Shown here: positions 1 to 6,811 of the stretch, piece by piece
Layout: the number at the start of each line of letters is the position of its first letter
Numbering within the stretch: position 1 is the first letter of the stretch
Assembly (NCBI GenBank): GCA_007116405.1
Contig: SKIN01000048.1
Location: forward strand, 1 to 13,843
Source: Candidatus Kaiserbacteria bacterium
GTDB taxonomy: Bacteria > Patescibacteriota > Minisyncoccia > Phycocordibacterales > UBA12088
DNA length: 13,843 bases
Reading direction: 5' to 3'
The notes under the pieces: model-generated
Told to the model about the DNA's origin: nothing
The model's input: only the letters and a program-made list of their open reading frames with translations
The model's database searches: none
Position numbers and translations under genes: made by a program

Positions 1-1083
1 ATCGGCATTGTTGGACTTCCGAATGTCGGCAAGAGCACACTCTTCAATGCGCTCACCGAAAAGTCGGTCGCGATGGAGAACTTTCCGTTCTGCACCATCG
101 ACCCTTCGGTGGGAGTGGTCGAGGTGCCCGATGAACGCCTCCACCGCCTGAGCGCGATGAGTGAGAGCAAAAAGACCATCCCGGCATCGGTCGAATTCGT
201 TGACATCGCCGGACTGGTAAAAGGAGCAAGTGTCGGTGAAGGGCTTGGCAACCAATTCCTCGCGAACATTCGTGAGACCGACGCCATCGCCGAGGTGGTT
301 CGCATCTTTGATGACACCAACATCACGCACGTCCACGGTGCCATTGACCCGGTGCGTGACATCGAGGTCATCAACCTTGAACTTGTGCTCGCGGACCTTC
401 AGGTGGTCACCAAACGTCTAAGCTCCATCGAGCGTGATGTGAAGCGCGGGGACAAGGAAGCTGCAGCATTACGCGCCGCACTCGAGCGGGCGCGTCAGGT
501 GCTCGAGGCGGGTAAGCTTCTGCGGCCTTTACTTACAGAGTCAGATCATGTTGCGCTGAAGACCCTTGGACTTATTACGCGCAAACCCATCCTATACGTT
601 CTCAACAAGAAAGCCGGAGGGTTCAACTTGGATGAACAGAATGACGAGCGGTGGCACGAACTCATTGCGTATCTCGACGACATGCAGGCCCGCTACGTCA
701 TTGTCGACGCAAATGTCGAGCGGGAGCTCAGAGAACTCGCCGACGATGATAGGGACACCTTCCGGCAGGAGTACGGTGTGCTCGACAACGGTATCAACGA
801 ACTCATTCGAGCGGGGTACGACATGCTCGACCTCATCACCTACTTTACGACCGGTGAGCCCGAGACGCGTGCCTGGACCATACGACGGGGGTGGACCGCG
901 CCGGAAGCCGGCACAGCCATACATACTGATTTCAAAGATAAATTCATACGCGCCGAGGTCATCCACTGCGACGACCTCCTTGCTGCGGGGTCCTACGCCA
1001 CTGCCCGCGAAAAAGGACTGTTGCGCCTTGAGGGCAAGGAGTACGTGGTCAAGGACGGCGACGTCATCATCTTCCGCATCTGA
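1..1083 (+). CDS. ychF: Ribosome-associated ATPase/GTPase YchF (OLA1 family), 5' truncated
   Basis: Open from base 1; 360 codons are visible, so only a few N-terminal residues are missing (family about 363 aa). The visible part starts IGIVGLPNVGKST, the Walker A/G1 motif of Obg-related YchF. Next come G2-like FPFCTIDPSVGVV, G3 as DIAG in DIAGLVKGASVGEGLGNQF, then the coiled-coil insertion, and a C-terminal TGS domain (DLITYFTTGEPETRAWTIRRG, IHTDFKDKFIRAEVI, LRLEGKEYVVKDGDVI). The family binds ribosomes and usually prefers ATP; E. coli YchF is linked to stress responses and translation. Oddity: the G4 region reads YVLNKKAGG (about 598-621) instead of the usual N-x-x-E. The start lies outside the window, so the internal ATG at 73 is not the start. 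It ends in TGA, 6 bp before the stop of the convergent HAD gene, with no terminator between them. Confidence 0.97.
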   Translation: MGIVGLPNVGKSTLFNALTEKSVAMENFPFCTIDPSVGVVEVPDERLHRLSAMSESKKTIPASVEFVDIAGLVKGASVGEGLGNQFLANIRETDAIAEVVRIFDDTNITHVHGAIDPVRDIEVINLELVLADLQVVTKRLSSIERDVKRGDKEAAALRAALERARQVLEAGKLLRPLLTESDHVALKTLGLITRKPILYVLNKKAGGFNLDEQNDERWHELIAYLDDMQARYVIVDANVERELRELADDDRDTFRQEYGVLDNGINELIRAGYDMLDLITYFTTGEPETRAWTIRRGWTAPEAGTAIHTDFKDKFIRAEVIHCDDLLAAGSYATAREKGLLRLEGKEYVVKDGDVIIFRI

Positions 1084-1089
1084 CAGCCT

Positions 1090-1788
1090 CTAGCGCATTG
1101 CCGTGAGTCTGGTGTACGTATCACTGGGGTCGGTCACCGCTTGTGTGTCGATGACCCCCATCACCGTTTCATCGTTGCCGCCGGGGAAGAGTGCATCACC
1201 AAAGTACAGGCACTCCTCCTTGTCCCACCCTAAGTGTTCTATGAGCCGCATGACGTTGTGTCCTTTATGCTTACCGCGTTTGAAGTAATCGAGCGTGGTC
1301 GTACCCGCTATCTTCACCTCGATGGTGTCGGACTCAAGCGGTGACGCCTCGAGCAGCGCGCGGCGCTTCTTCTGGTCCGGGTCGAACGCTTCCTTTTCCG
1401 CGACCGGCGCGTGGTGCCCGTAGATCGAGTACGACAACTGGCATCCGCGGTCCTCAATGAGATCATCTTCGTTCGGCACATCCCATGTGCGAGGGAGGGA
1501 GGCGATATGCGTGCGTATCTCCGCGCCCTCTGCCGGCGTAAGTGCATCGAGCCACAGCTCGGTGTCACCAAAGACGGTGTGGTTGCCGTTCTGTCCCATG
1601 TAGTAGACCGGAAGGTCATCAAGCTGGTGACGTATCTGTTCCACGCTTGCTCCCGATATGACGATGATGTCATGGGGAAGTGACTCCAAGAGCCCGCGCA
1701 TCTCCGGCGTTATCTTGGAGCGGCTGCGCGTGAGCGTGTTATCGAGGTCAAAGAAGAGGTGACGCCTTGTATGTTTCTTCTCGGTCAT
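1090..1788 (-). CDS. HAD-superfamily phosphatase/phosphomutase, eukaryotic-phosphomannomutase-like
   Basis: 232 aa. The N-terminus has the HAD nucleophile motif FFDLDNTLT (Asp14, acid/base Asp16). Motif II is VISGAS, a C2b-type cap follows (GQNGN, then EDRGCQLSYSIYG), and the C-terminal acidic motif is YFGDALFPGGND. The F-G-D-x-x-x-P-G-G-N-D signature and the order of blocks match eukaryotic-type phosphomannomutase (PMM1/PMM2, about 246 aa) better than generic Cof phosphatases. PMM interconverts mannose-6-P and mannose-1-P for GDP-mannose and glycan synthesis. The second substrate-binding Arg of PMM (IGR in the human protein) appears replaced by His (YGHHA), so activity on mannose phosphates is uncertain; a general sugar phosphatase is the alternative. 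No SD is visible. It is divergent from leuS with overlapping -10 elements. Confidence 0.85.
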   Translation of the reverse strand: MTEKKHTRRHLFFDLDNTLTRSRSKITPEMRGLLESLPHDIIVISGASVEQIRHQLDDLPVYYMGQNGNHTVFGDTELWLDALTPAEGAEIRTHIASLPRTWDVPNEDDLIEDRGCQLSYSIYGHHAPVAEKEAFDPDQKKRRALLEASPLESDTIEVKIAGTTTLDYFKRGKHKGHNVMRLIEHLGWDKEECLYFGDALFPGGNDETVMGVIDTQAVTDPSDTYTRLTAMR

Positions 1789-1820
1789 TGTATAGTGGGC
1801 ATTATGATAAACATCTATCC

Positions 1821-1826
1821 AGTATA
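1821..1826 (-). promoter_or_regulatory. Putative -10 (TATACT) for the HAD gene
   Basis: Read on the minus strand, 1826-1821 is TATACT. It would start transcription near 1814 and give a leader of about 26 nt to the ATG at 1788. No convincing -35 is visible. It overlaps the leuS -10 on the other strand because both sit on a GTATAC palindrome (1822-1827). Confidence 0.35.
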
Positions 1827-1828
1827 CC
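1823..1828 (+). promoter_or_regulatory. Putative -10 (TATACC) for leuS, leaderless configuration
   Basis: TATACC ends exactly 7 nt before the A of the leuS ATG (1835), so the predicted first transcribed base is the start codon itself. A second TATA-like hexamer, TATAGT (1829-1834), directly abuts the ATG and is too close to be its -10. No SD precedes leuS. No good -35 is seen. Confidence 0.45.
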
Positions 1829-1834
1829 TATAGT

Positions 1835-4222
1835 ATGAGAACTTACGACCATGGGGCTTTGGAAAAGAAATGGCAGGAGCGATGGCACAGGGACGCCATC
1901 TACAAAACACCTGACGATACCGAGCGGGAGAAGTGCTACATCCTCGACATGTTTCCGTACCCGTCGGGAGAAGGTCTGCACATAGGTCATCCGAAGGGGT
2001 ACGTGGCGACAGATGTATACGCCCGCAACCGGCGCATGAACGGCAAGAATGTACTCCATCCCATGGGGTGGGACGCCTTCGGTCTGCCGGCCGAGAACTA
2101 CGCGATCAAGAATAAGATGCACCCCCAGGTCGCGGTCCGGAAGAACATCAAGCGTTTTAAGGAGCAGCTCGCCCGCATAGGCTTTGATCATGACTGGGAG
2201 CGTGAAGTGGACACGACCGACCCCGAGTACTACCGCTGGACACAGTGGATATTCCTGCAGCTCTACAAGAAAGGTCTGGCGTACGAATCACACGAACCCA
2301 TCAACTGGTGTCCGAGCTGTCTCACCGGCCTCGCGAATGAGGACCTGGAAGGGAACACATGCGAGCGTTGCGGCACCTTGATAGAGAAGAAACCGATGCG
2401 TCAATGGGTCCTGCGTATCACCGAGTACGCTGACCGTTTGCTCGCGGACCTCGAGACACTCCCGTGGCAAGAGTCGGTCAAAGAGATGCAACGCAACTGG
2501 ATAGGACGCAGTGAGGGTGCGGAGTTCGATTTTCCCATTACGGGGACGGACGAGGTCATACGTGTCTTCACGACACGGCCTGACACGCTCTTTGGCGCCA
2601 CCTACGTCGTGCTTGCGCCGGAGCACCCGAGTGTCGACCGTCTACGTACAGCCATTCAAAACCTCGCCGAGGTAGAGCGGTATCGCACCGAAGCGGCACA
2701 GAAGACTGAGATAGAACGTACGGCGGGTACGAAGGAGAAGACCGGAGTACTGCTTGAAGGGGTCCAAGCGACCAATCCCGCAAATGGTGAATCCCTCCCT
2801 GTGTTCATCGCCGATTACGTTTTGAGTACCTACGGCACAGGCGCTATCATGGCGGTCCCCGCGCACGATGAACGGGACAACGCTTTTGCGAAGGCGTTTG
2901 GTGTGCCGATACGGACCGTCATACAGGGAGAGGGTGCAGAAGAGGATATGGTCTACACGGGCGCCGGTACGCTCGTGAACTCCGGTCCGTTTGATGGCAT
3001 GCAGAGTGAGGAGGCAAAAGCGGCCATCACGAAACACGCACACGGCACGCAGGTGGTGCGCTATCGCTTGCAAGACTGGGTCTTCTCGCGACAGCGGTAC
3101 TGGGGTGAACCGATACCTCTCATTCACTGTGAGACGTGTGGCGTGGTCCCGGTGCCCGAAGCAGACCTACCAGTGCGGCTGCCCGACGTCGAATCGTACG
3201 AACCCACCGGCACAGGTGAATCACCGCTTGCCGGCATCGACGAATGGGTCAACACGACGTGCCCCGGCTGCGGAGGGAAGGGTATGCGAGAGACGAACAC
3301 GATGCCGCAATGGGCCGGCTCATCATGGTACTACGTGCGATACATGGACCCGAAGAATGACACAGCACTCGTCGACCCCAAAAAGGAGAAGTACTGGTCG
3401 CCGGTCGACATCTACGTGGGTGGCATGGAGCACGCGACGCGTCACCTCATTTATGCCCGCTTCTGGCACAAGTTCCTCTATGACATTGGCGTGGTGTATA
3501 CGATGGAACCGTTCACCAAGCTCTACACGGTCGGTCTGGTCCTTGCCGAGGATGGACGCAAAATGAGCAAGCGATGGGGCAATGTCATCAACCCCGATGA
3601 CATGGTGGACAAGGTGGGCGCTGACGCGTTCCGCGTGTACATGATGTTCATGGGACCCTTTGAGCAAGCGACCGCCTGGTCGATAGACCACATGGCCGGC
3701 GCACGACGCTTTCTTGAGCGGGTGTATGGCCTCAGCGAACGGGTGGCTGCAGACGCAGAGAGTGATGCACTGCTCCGCAGTAGGACCATACGCAAGGTCG
3801 GTGACGATATCCTCGCGTTCAACTTCAACACCGCCATCAGCGCGCTCATGATCATGGTCAATGAGCTCGAGAAGCGTGCATCGGTAGCCCGGGAAGATAT
3901 GGAGACACTCCTCCTCCTTCTCGCACCTTTTGCCCCCCACCTCACTGACGAACTCTGGGAATCACTCGGGCACAAAGAGTCCATCCACTGCGCTGCATGG
4001 CCTGCGTACGATACGACCGTGTTGGAGCAGGCGGAGATCACCATTGTGGTACAGGTAAACGGCAAGACGCGCGGCTCATTCACGACGGCGCAGGGTGTTC
4101 TCAAGGAGGAACTCATCTCTCTCGCAAAAGAAGTGCCCTCAGTGATCCCACATCTACAGGGAAAGACAGTGCGGCGTGAGGTCGTTGTGCCCGGCCGCTT
4201 GATCAATTTCGTGGTCTCGTAG
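1835..4222 (+). CDS. leuS: Leucyl-tRNA synthetase
   Basis: 795 aa class Ia synthetase that charges tRNA-Leu. The start fits the family: the N-terminus reads MRTYDHGALEKKWQERW and the HIGH motif lies at residues 49-52 in PYPSGEGLHIGHPKGY. A zinc-type CPSC...CERC element follows near residue 160. The CP1 editing domain carries TTRPDTLFGAT and GTGAIMAVPAHDERD, including the Asp used to clear mischarged tRNA. Further CETC and CPGC pairs precede MPQWAGSSWYYVRYMDP. The KMSKS loop is KMSKR at about residues 576-580, and the anticodon-binding and C-terminal domains end near VNGKTRG and a short tail. All catalytic blocks are intact and length is normal for bacterial LeuRS. There is no SD; a -10 placed 7 nt before the ATG suggests a leaderless message. 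Confidence 0.98.
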   Translation: MRTYDHGALEKKWQERWHRDAIYKTPDDTEREKCYILDMFPYPSGEGLHIGHPKGYVATDVYARNRRMNGKNVLHPMGWDAFGLPAENYAIKNKMHPQVAVRKNIKRFKEQLARIGFDHDWEREVDTTDPEYYRWTQWIFLQLYKKGLAYESHEPINWCPSCLTGLANEDLEGNTCERCGTLIEKKPMRQWVLRITEYADRLLADLETLPWQESVKEMQRNWIGRSEGAEFDFPITGTDEVIRVFTTRPDTLFGATYVVLAPEHPSVDRLRTAIQNLAEVERYRTEAAQKTEIERTAGTKEKTGVLLEGVQATNPANGESLPVFIADYVLSTYGTGAIMAVPAHDERDNAFAKAFGVPIRTVIQGEGAEEDMVYTGAGTLVNSGPFDGMQSEEAKAAITKHAHGTQVVRYRLQDWVFSRQRYWGEPIPLIHCETCGVVPVPEADLPVRLPDVESYEPTGTGESPLAGIDEWVNTTCPGCGGKGMRETNTMPQWAGSSWYYVRYMDPKNDTALVDPKKEKYWSPVDIYVGGMEHATRHLIYARFWHKFLYDIGVVYTMEPFTKLYTVGLVLAEDGRKMSKRWGNVINPDDMVDKVGADAFRVYMMFMGPFEQATAWSIDHMAGARRFLERVYGLSERVAADAESDALLRSRTIRKVGDDILAFNFNTAISALMIMVNELEKRASVAREDMETLLLLLAPFAPHLTDELWESLGHKESIHCAAWPAYDTTVLEQAEITIVVQVNGKTRGSFTTAQGVLKEELISLAKEVPSVIPHLQGKTVRREVVVPGRLINFVVS

Positions 4223-4258
4223 AACAAGGCGTGCATCCCATAGAACTTGACGCCTGTT
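4223..4258. repeat. Imperfect inverted repeat after leuS (possible hairpin or weak terminator)
   Basis: AACAAGGCGT (4223-4232) pairs with ACGCCTGTT (4250-4258): nine base pairs with one bulged A and a 17-nt loop. It begins at the base after the leuS stop. The T-rich stretch TATTTT comes only 11 nt later, so this is not a canonical intrinsic terminator. The right arm overlaps the -35 proposed for the next gene. Confidence 0.4.
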
Positions 4259-4275
4259 GTGAGTCGTGCTATTTT
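4247..4275 (+). promoter_or_regulatory. Putative sigma-70 promoter of the sigma region 4 / HARE gene
   Basis: TTGACG (4247-4252), a 17-nt spacer, and TATTTT (4270-4275) preceded by TGc, an extended -10 arrangement. Predicted start near 4282, giving a leader of about 80 nt to the ATG at 4364. The -35 matches consensus at five of six positions and the -10 at four. Confidence 0.5.
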
Positions 4276-4301
4276 CCACAGTACGATAGTTATGACATAA
4301 G

Positions 4302-4317
4302 ACCACGGTATCGTGGT
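4302..4317. repeat. Hairpin/palindrome ACCACG-gtat-CGTGGT in the 5' leader
   Basis: Perfect 6-bp arms with a 4-nt loop, extendable by a G-U and an A-U pair (4300-4319). It lies inside the predicted leader, 46 nt before the ATG at 4364. It could be an RNA hairpin or a dimeric operator; nothing else in the sequence decides between them. Confidence 0.45.
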
Positions 4318-4363
4318 TTGGCAACATTATCATCACCATACGCATCACCGTTTTCTTACGAAT

Positions 4364-5431
4364 ATGGCGGAAAAACTCACATTCAAGCCCAAGACCGTTA
4401 TCAAACGTCTCCTAAGTGTATTGCCGGAACGAGCACGCAATGTGCTCGTCAGCAGGTATGGACTTGGTAAGGATACGACACCGGTCACTCTCGAAGCAAT
4501 AGGGCAAGAGTATGGCATCACCCGAGAACGAGTACGCCAGATCGAAAATCACGCGCTTGCCACTATTCGTAAGTCAGACATCTTCAAGAACGAACAAGAT
4601 GCGTTTGACGAACTCCGCCACATCATCGTCGAGATGGGCGCATTGGTGCGCGAAGAAGAGCTTCTTGAAGCACTCGCACGTGACGCAAGTACACGCAACC
4701 ATATCCACCTCATGCTTGTCCTTGGTGATGCTTTCATTAAGGAGAAGGAGAATGACGAATTTCATCACCGTTGGCATGTTGACTCGGACCTTGCTGACAA
4801 GGTGCATAACTCACTCCGTCGTCTCTACGACACACTCGATGATGACGAACTTGTCGAAGAGTCAGCACTTATCGATGCTTTTCTCCGCGAACTTCAGGAT
4901 CTCAACGCAGACCTCAAACAGCAGCATGTCCTCAAGCAATGGCTCACCCTCAGCAAGAGCATCGGCCGAAATCCGCTCGGTGAGTGGGGAAGGGCGCATT
5001 CCCCGAATGTCCGCGCGAAGGGGATGCGGGACTATGCGTACCTCGTTATCAAGCGCCACGGTTCCCCGATGCACTTCCGCGAAGTCGCGACGACCATCAC
5101 TGAGATATTCGACCGTAAAGCCCATGAGGCAACCTGTCACAATGAGCTCATTAAAGATGATCGCTTCGTACTCGTAGGGAGGGGTATCTACGCTCTCAAG
5201 GAATGGGGGTACAGTTCCGGACCTGTTCGTGACGTCATCGCGGAAATACTCTCTCGCCAAGGTCCGCTGACACGGGAGGAAGTCATCGAGGCGGTACGAA
5301 AAGAGCGGTACGTCAAAGACAACACTATTTTCATCAACCTGCAGGACACGACACGGTTCGGACGTGACAGCGACGGGAGGTACTTCCTCCGCAGTAAAGA
5401 ACGCGACACTGCAGAAGAGCCCGTGCAGTAA
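4364..5431 (+). CDS. Sigma-70 region 4-like HTH protein with HARE-type winged-helix domains
   Basis: 355 aa from ATG 4364 (MAEKLTFKPKTVIKRLL). Residues about 18-70 match sigma-70 region 4: LPERARNVLVSRYGLG, then the helix-turn-helix TLEAIGQEYGITRERVRQIENHAL, which in sigma factors reads the -35. There is no region 2, so this is not a complete sigma factor. Residues about 220-280 look like a HARE-HTH domain (MHFREVATTI, VGRGIYALKEWG). A second related unit follows at about 285-343 (GPLTREEVIEAV, NTIFINLQD, GRYFLR), and a weaker one may sit at 90-140. HARE-HTH domains occur in the RNA polymerase delta subunit and chromatin proteins and are thought to contact DNA or polymerase. Probable transcription regulator or polymerase-associated factor; target unknown. 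A GTG at 4313 would add a His-rich extension and is not favoured. No SD is visible. Confidence 0.85.
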   Translation: MAEKLTFKPKTVIKRLLSVLPERARNVLVSRYGLGKDTTPVTLEAIGQEYGITRERVRQIENHALATIRKSDIFKNEQDAFDELRHIIVEMGALVREEELLEALARDASTRNHIHLMLVLGDAFIKEKENDEFHHRWHVDSDLADKVHNSLRRLYDTLDDDELVEESALIDAFLRELQDLNADLKQQHVLKQWLTLSKSIGRNPLGEWGRAHSPNVRAKGMRDYAYLVIKRHGSPMHFREVATTITEIFDRKAHEATCHNELIKDDRFVLVGRGIYALKEWGYSSGPVRDVIAEILSRQGPLTREEVIEAVRKERYVKDNTIFINLQDTTRFGRDSDGRYFLRSKERDTAEEPVQ

Positions 5432-5440
5432 CCACTGCGC
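5423..5440 (+). terminator. Weak hairpin across the stop codon, possible terminator
   Basis: GTGCAGT (5423-5429), loop aacc, ACTGCGC (5434-5440): seven pairs including one G-U. The stop codon TAA (5429-5431) is within it. Only a three-T run follows (5446-5448), so termination would be weak at best. Confidence 0.25.
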
Positions 5441-5470
5441 ACTCATTTGTACACACCGCCGTTCTCTCCG

Positions 5471-5501
5471 GTGACACGGCTGTCGTGTACTCTGGTATAC
5501 T
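5471..5501 (+). promoter_or_regulatory. Putative extended -10 promoter inside an inverted repeat, upstream of the 5534 gene
   Basis: TGGTATACT (5493-5501) is an extended -10 with hexamer TATACT at 5496-5501. GTGACA at 5471-5476 may act as -35 with a long 19-nt spacer. Predicted start near 5508. Inverted arms GTGTAC (5485-5490) and GTACAC (5506-5511) flank the -10 with a 15-nt gap, and a further GTACAC lies at 5449-5454. The layout resembles a repressor site over a promoter, but no regulator can be assigned. Confidence 0.5.
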
Positions 5502-5510
5502 GTGTGTACA

Positions 5511-5523
5511 CCGCATCCTGCGG
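5511..5523 (+). repeat. Leader hairpin CCGCA-tcc-TGCGG
   Basis: Perfect 5-bp GC-rich stem with a 3-nt loop, only a few bases after the predicted transcription start (about 5508) and 10 nt before the ATG at 5534. It may protect the 5' end or tune translation; no SD is visible beside it. Confidence 0.4.
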
Positions 5524-5533
5524 ATAGCCTGTT

Positions 5534-6793
5534 ATGCATCCAGAACTACTTGCCCAAGTACTGTCCGTCGGAGAACAGCTTTCGCGGGTCTGGGAGATAT
5601 TCAAATTTCTCGTACGCTACGCCCCGTACTGGGGTCCTCCCGTGCTTGCCGTGGGCTTTTGGCGAATGTGGCTCAGGTACGTCCGCGCCCGATTCATCGC
5701 GGACCAGGAGTACGTCCTCCTGGAACTGCGCTTGCCGGCGGAGGTGCAGAAGTCACCTCAAGCGATGCAAGCGGTCTTTGACGGACTCTTTCTTAAGAGT
5801 GGCGAGTCTACTTTCATTGACCGTATTTGGCTCGGAAAAGTGCGCATGTGGTACTCGTTCGAGATCGCCTCCCACGAGGGTAGGGTGCATATGTATGTGT
5901 GGATACGTTCGGCGTTTCGTCGTTTCTTCGAGCGCACGGTCTACGCACAATATCCTGAGGTAGAAGTGGTGGGAGTGGAAGACTATGCTCTCACTCTCCC
6001 ATTCTCGCTCGACACCTACAACGTGTATGGCATGGACTACGGACTTGCCGCACCCATTGGCGTTCCTATCAAAACCTATCCCGAGTTTCATTTGGACCAG
6101 ACAAGCGCTAAGGAAGAACAAAAGATAGACCCTATCGCGCACCTCCTCGAATTCGCAGGCTCCATGGGAAAGGGCGAACACTTATGGATACAGATACTTG
6201 CGCGAGCACACAAGAAAGAAGACGTTACGTTCGGCTTTATCCGCAACAGAAAGAGCTACGATGAATTGGTAAAAGAGGAGATGGCTCGGATACGTAAGAA
6301 CCCCGAGGAGACCATTGTGTTCCCGGACGGGGGGGTCGGCAAGACCCTCTCTGACCGGCAAAAGCGCCGCATCGAAGCGATGAACAGGAACTCGCTCGTG
6401 AGTACTCCATGGGACGTGGGCATTCGCGCGATATACATGGCAGAGCACGAAAAATTCGATGGCGCGAATGTCACCGGACTCGGCTCGATGTGGCAACCAT
6501 TCGGTTCACCCGGGTACAACAGTATCGTCCCTATCGGCAATCGCTGGCAGAACAAGCTCGATTACCCGTGGCAGGATTTTAACGGCTATCGTGAGAACAA
6601 GATGAAGGTCCGTATCGTCGATGCATATCGCCGCCGAGCCTGGTTCCATGCCCCGTACGAGTACCCACACCACATGATGACGAGCGAGGAATTGGCAACC
6701 CTCTACCATATACCGGGGGCGGTCGTACGTACACCGACGATAGAGCGCATCACCAGCACCCGTGCTCAGGCACCCGCGAACCTCCCGGTCTAA
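5534..6793 (+). CDS. Membrane-anchored conserved CPR-type protein, possibly secretion-ATPase associated
   Basis: 419 aa. A hydrophobic segment at about residues 22-45 (IFKFLVRYAPYWGPPVLAVGF) predicts one membrane anchor, followed by basic RYVRARF. The soluble part begins LLELRLPAEVQKSPQAM, then WYSFEIASHEGRVHMYVWI and VYAQYPEVEVVGVEDY, and ends EELATLYHIPGAVV...APANLP. From memory, this block order occurs in Patescibacteria proteins found alone or ahead of VirD4/VirB4/FtsK-like ATPases of type IV secretion or pilus-like systems. No ATPase domain is present here: GGVGKT at residues 266-271 lacks the first Gly of a Walker A motif. The next gene is mltG, a wall-cutting enzyme. The role is unknown; the secretion link is an inference. 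The start is ATG 5534, since upstream frames are closed by a TAG at 5525-5527. Confidence 0.75.
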   Translation: MHPELLAQVLSVGEQLSRVWEIFKFLVRYAPYWGPPVLAVGFWRMWLRYVRARFIADQEYVLLELRLPAEVQKSPQAMQAVFDGLFLKSGESTFIDRIWLGKVRMWYSFEIASHEGRVHMYVWIRSAFRRFFERTVYAQYPEVEVVGVEDYALTLPFSLDTYNVYGMDYGLAAPIGVPIKTYPEFHLDQTSAKEEQKIDPIAHLLEFAGSMGKGEHLWIQILARAHKKEDVTFGFIRNRKSYDELVKEEMARIRKNPEETIVFPDGGVGKTLSDRQKRRIEAMNRNSLVSTPWDVGIRAIYMAEHEKFDGANVTGLGSMWQPFGSPGYNSIVPIGNRWQNKLDYPWQDFNGYRENKMKVRIVDAYRRRAWFHAPYEYPHHMMTSEELATLYHIPGAVVRTPTIERITSTRAQAPANLPV

Positions 6794-6795
6794 CG

Positions 6796-6804
6796 TGGTA
6801 TAGT
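6796..6804 (+). promoter_or_regulatory. Extended -10 (TGGTATAGT) for mltG, leaderless configuration
   Basis: TATAGT at 6799-6804 with TG at 6796-6797 just before. The hexamer ends 8 nt before the A of ATG 6812, so the message may start at or one base before the start codon. It lies in the 18-bp gap after the 5534 gene. No -35 is evident, which the extended -10 could offset. Confidence 0.5.
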
Positions 6805-6811
6805 GACGCGT

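Noticed and set aside
1084..1089. A terminator between ychF and the HAD gene
   Set aside because: Only six bases separate the stops, and no hairpin with a T-run was seen.
3323..4236. Long antisense ORFs opposite leuS (205 and 237 codons), and a 225-codon one opposite the HTH gene (4862-5539)
   Set aside because: They lie opposite well-supported genes, show no recognisable domains, and arise from GC-rich codon bias.
4331..4349. Direct repeat CATCACC (4331-4337 and 4343-4349) as a regulatory repeat
   Set aside because: Two 7-mers are too short to separate from chance; no further copies were seen nearby.
4313..4363. GTG 4313 start adding a 17-residue His-rich extension to the sigma region 4 / HARE protein
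   Set aside because: It lies in the right arm of a leader hairpin, has no SD, and the recognisable protein begins at MAEKL.
6329..6349. GGVGKT (residues 266-271) in the 5534 protein as a Walker A P-loop
   Set aside because: The leading Gly of GxxxxGKT is a Pro here (residue 264), and no Walker B or ATPase core follows.
6803..6811. GTG 6803 as the mltG start
   Set aside because: It overlaps the -10 hexamer TATAGT (6799-6804), so it could not be transcribed from that promoter; ATG 6812 fits better.
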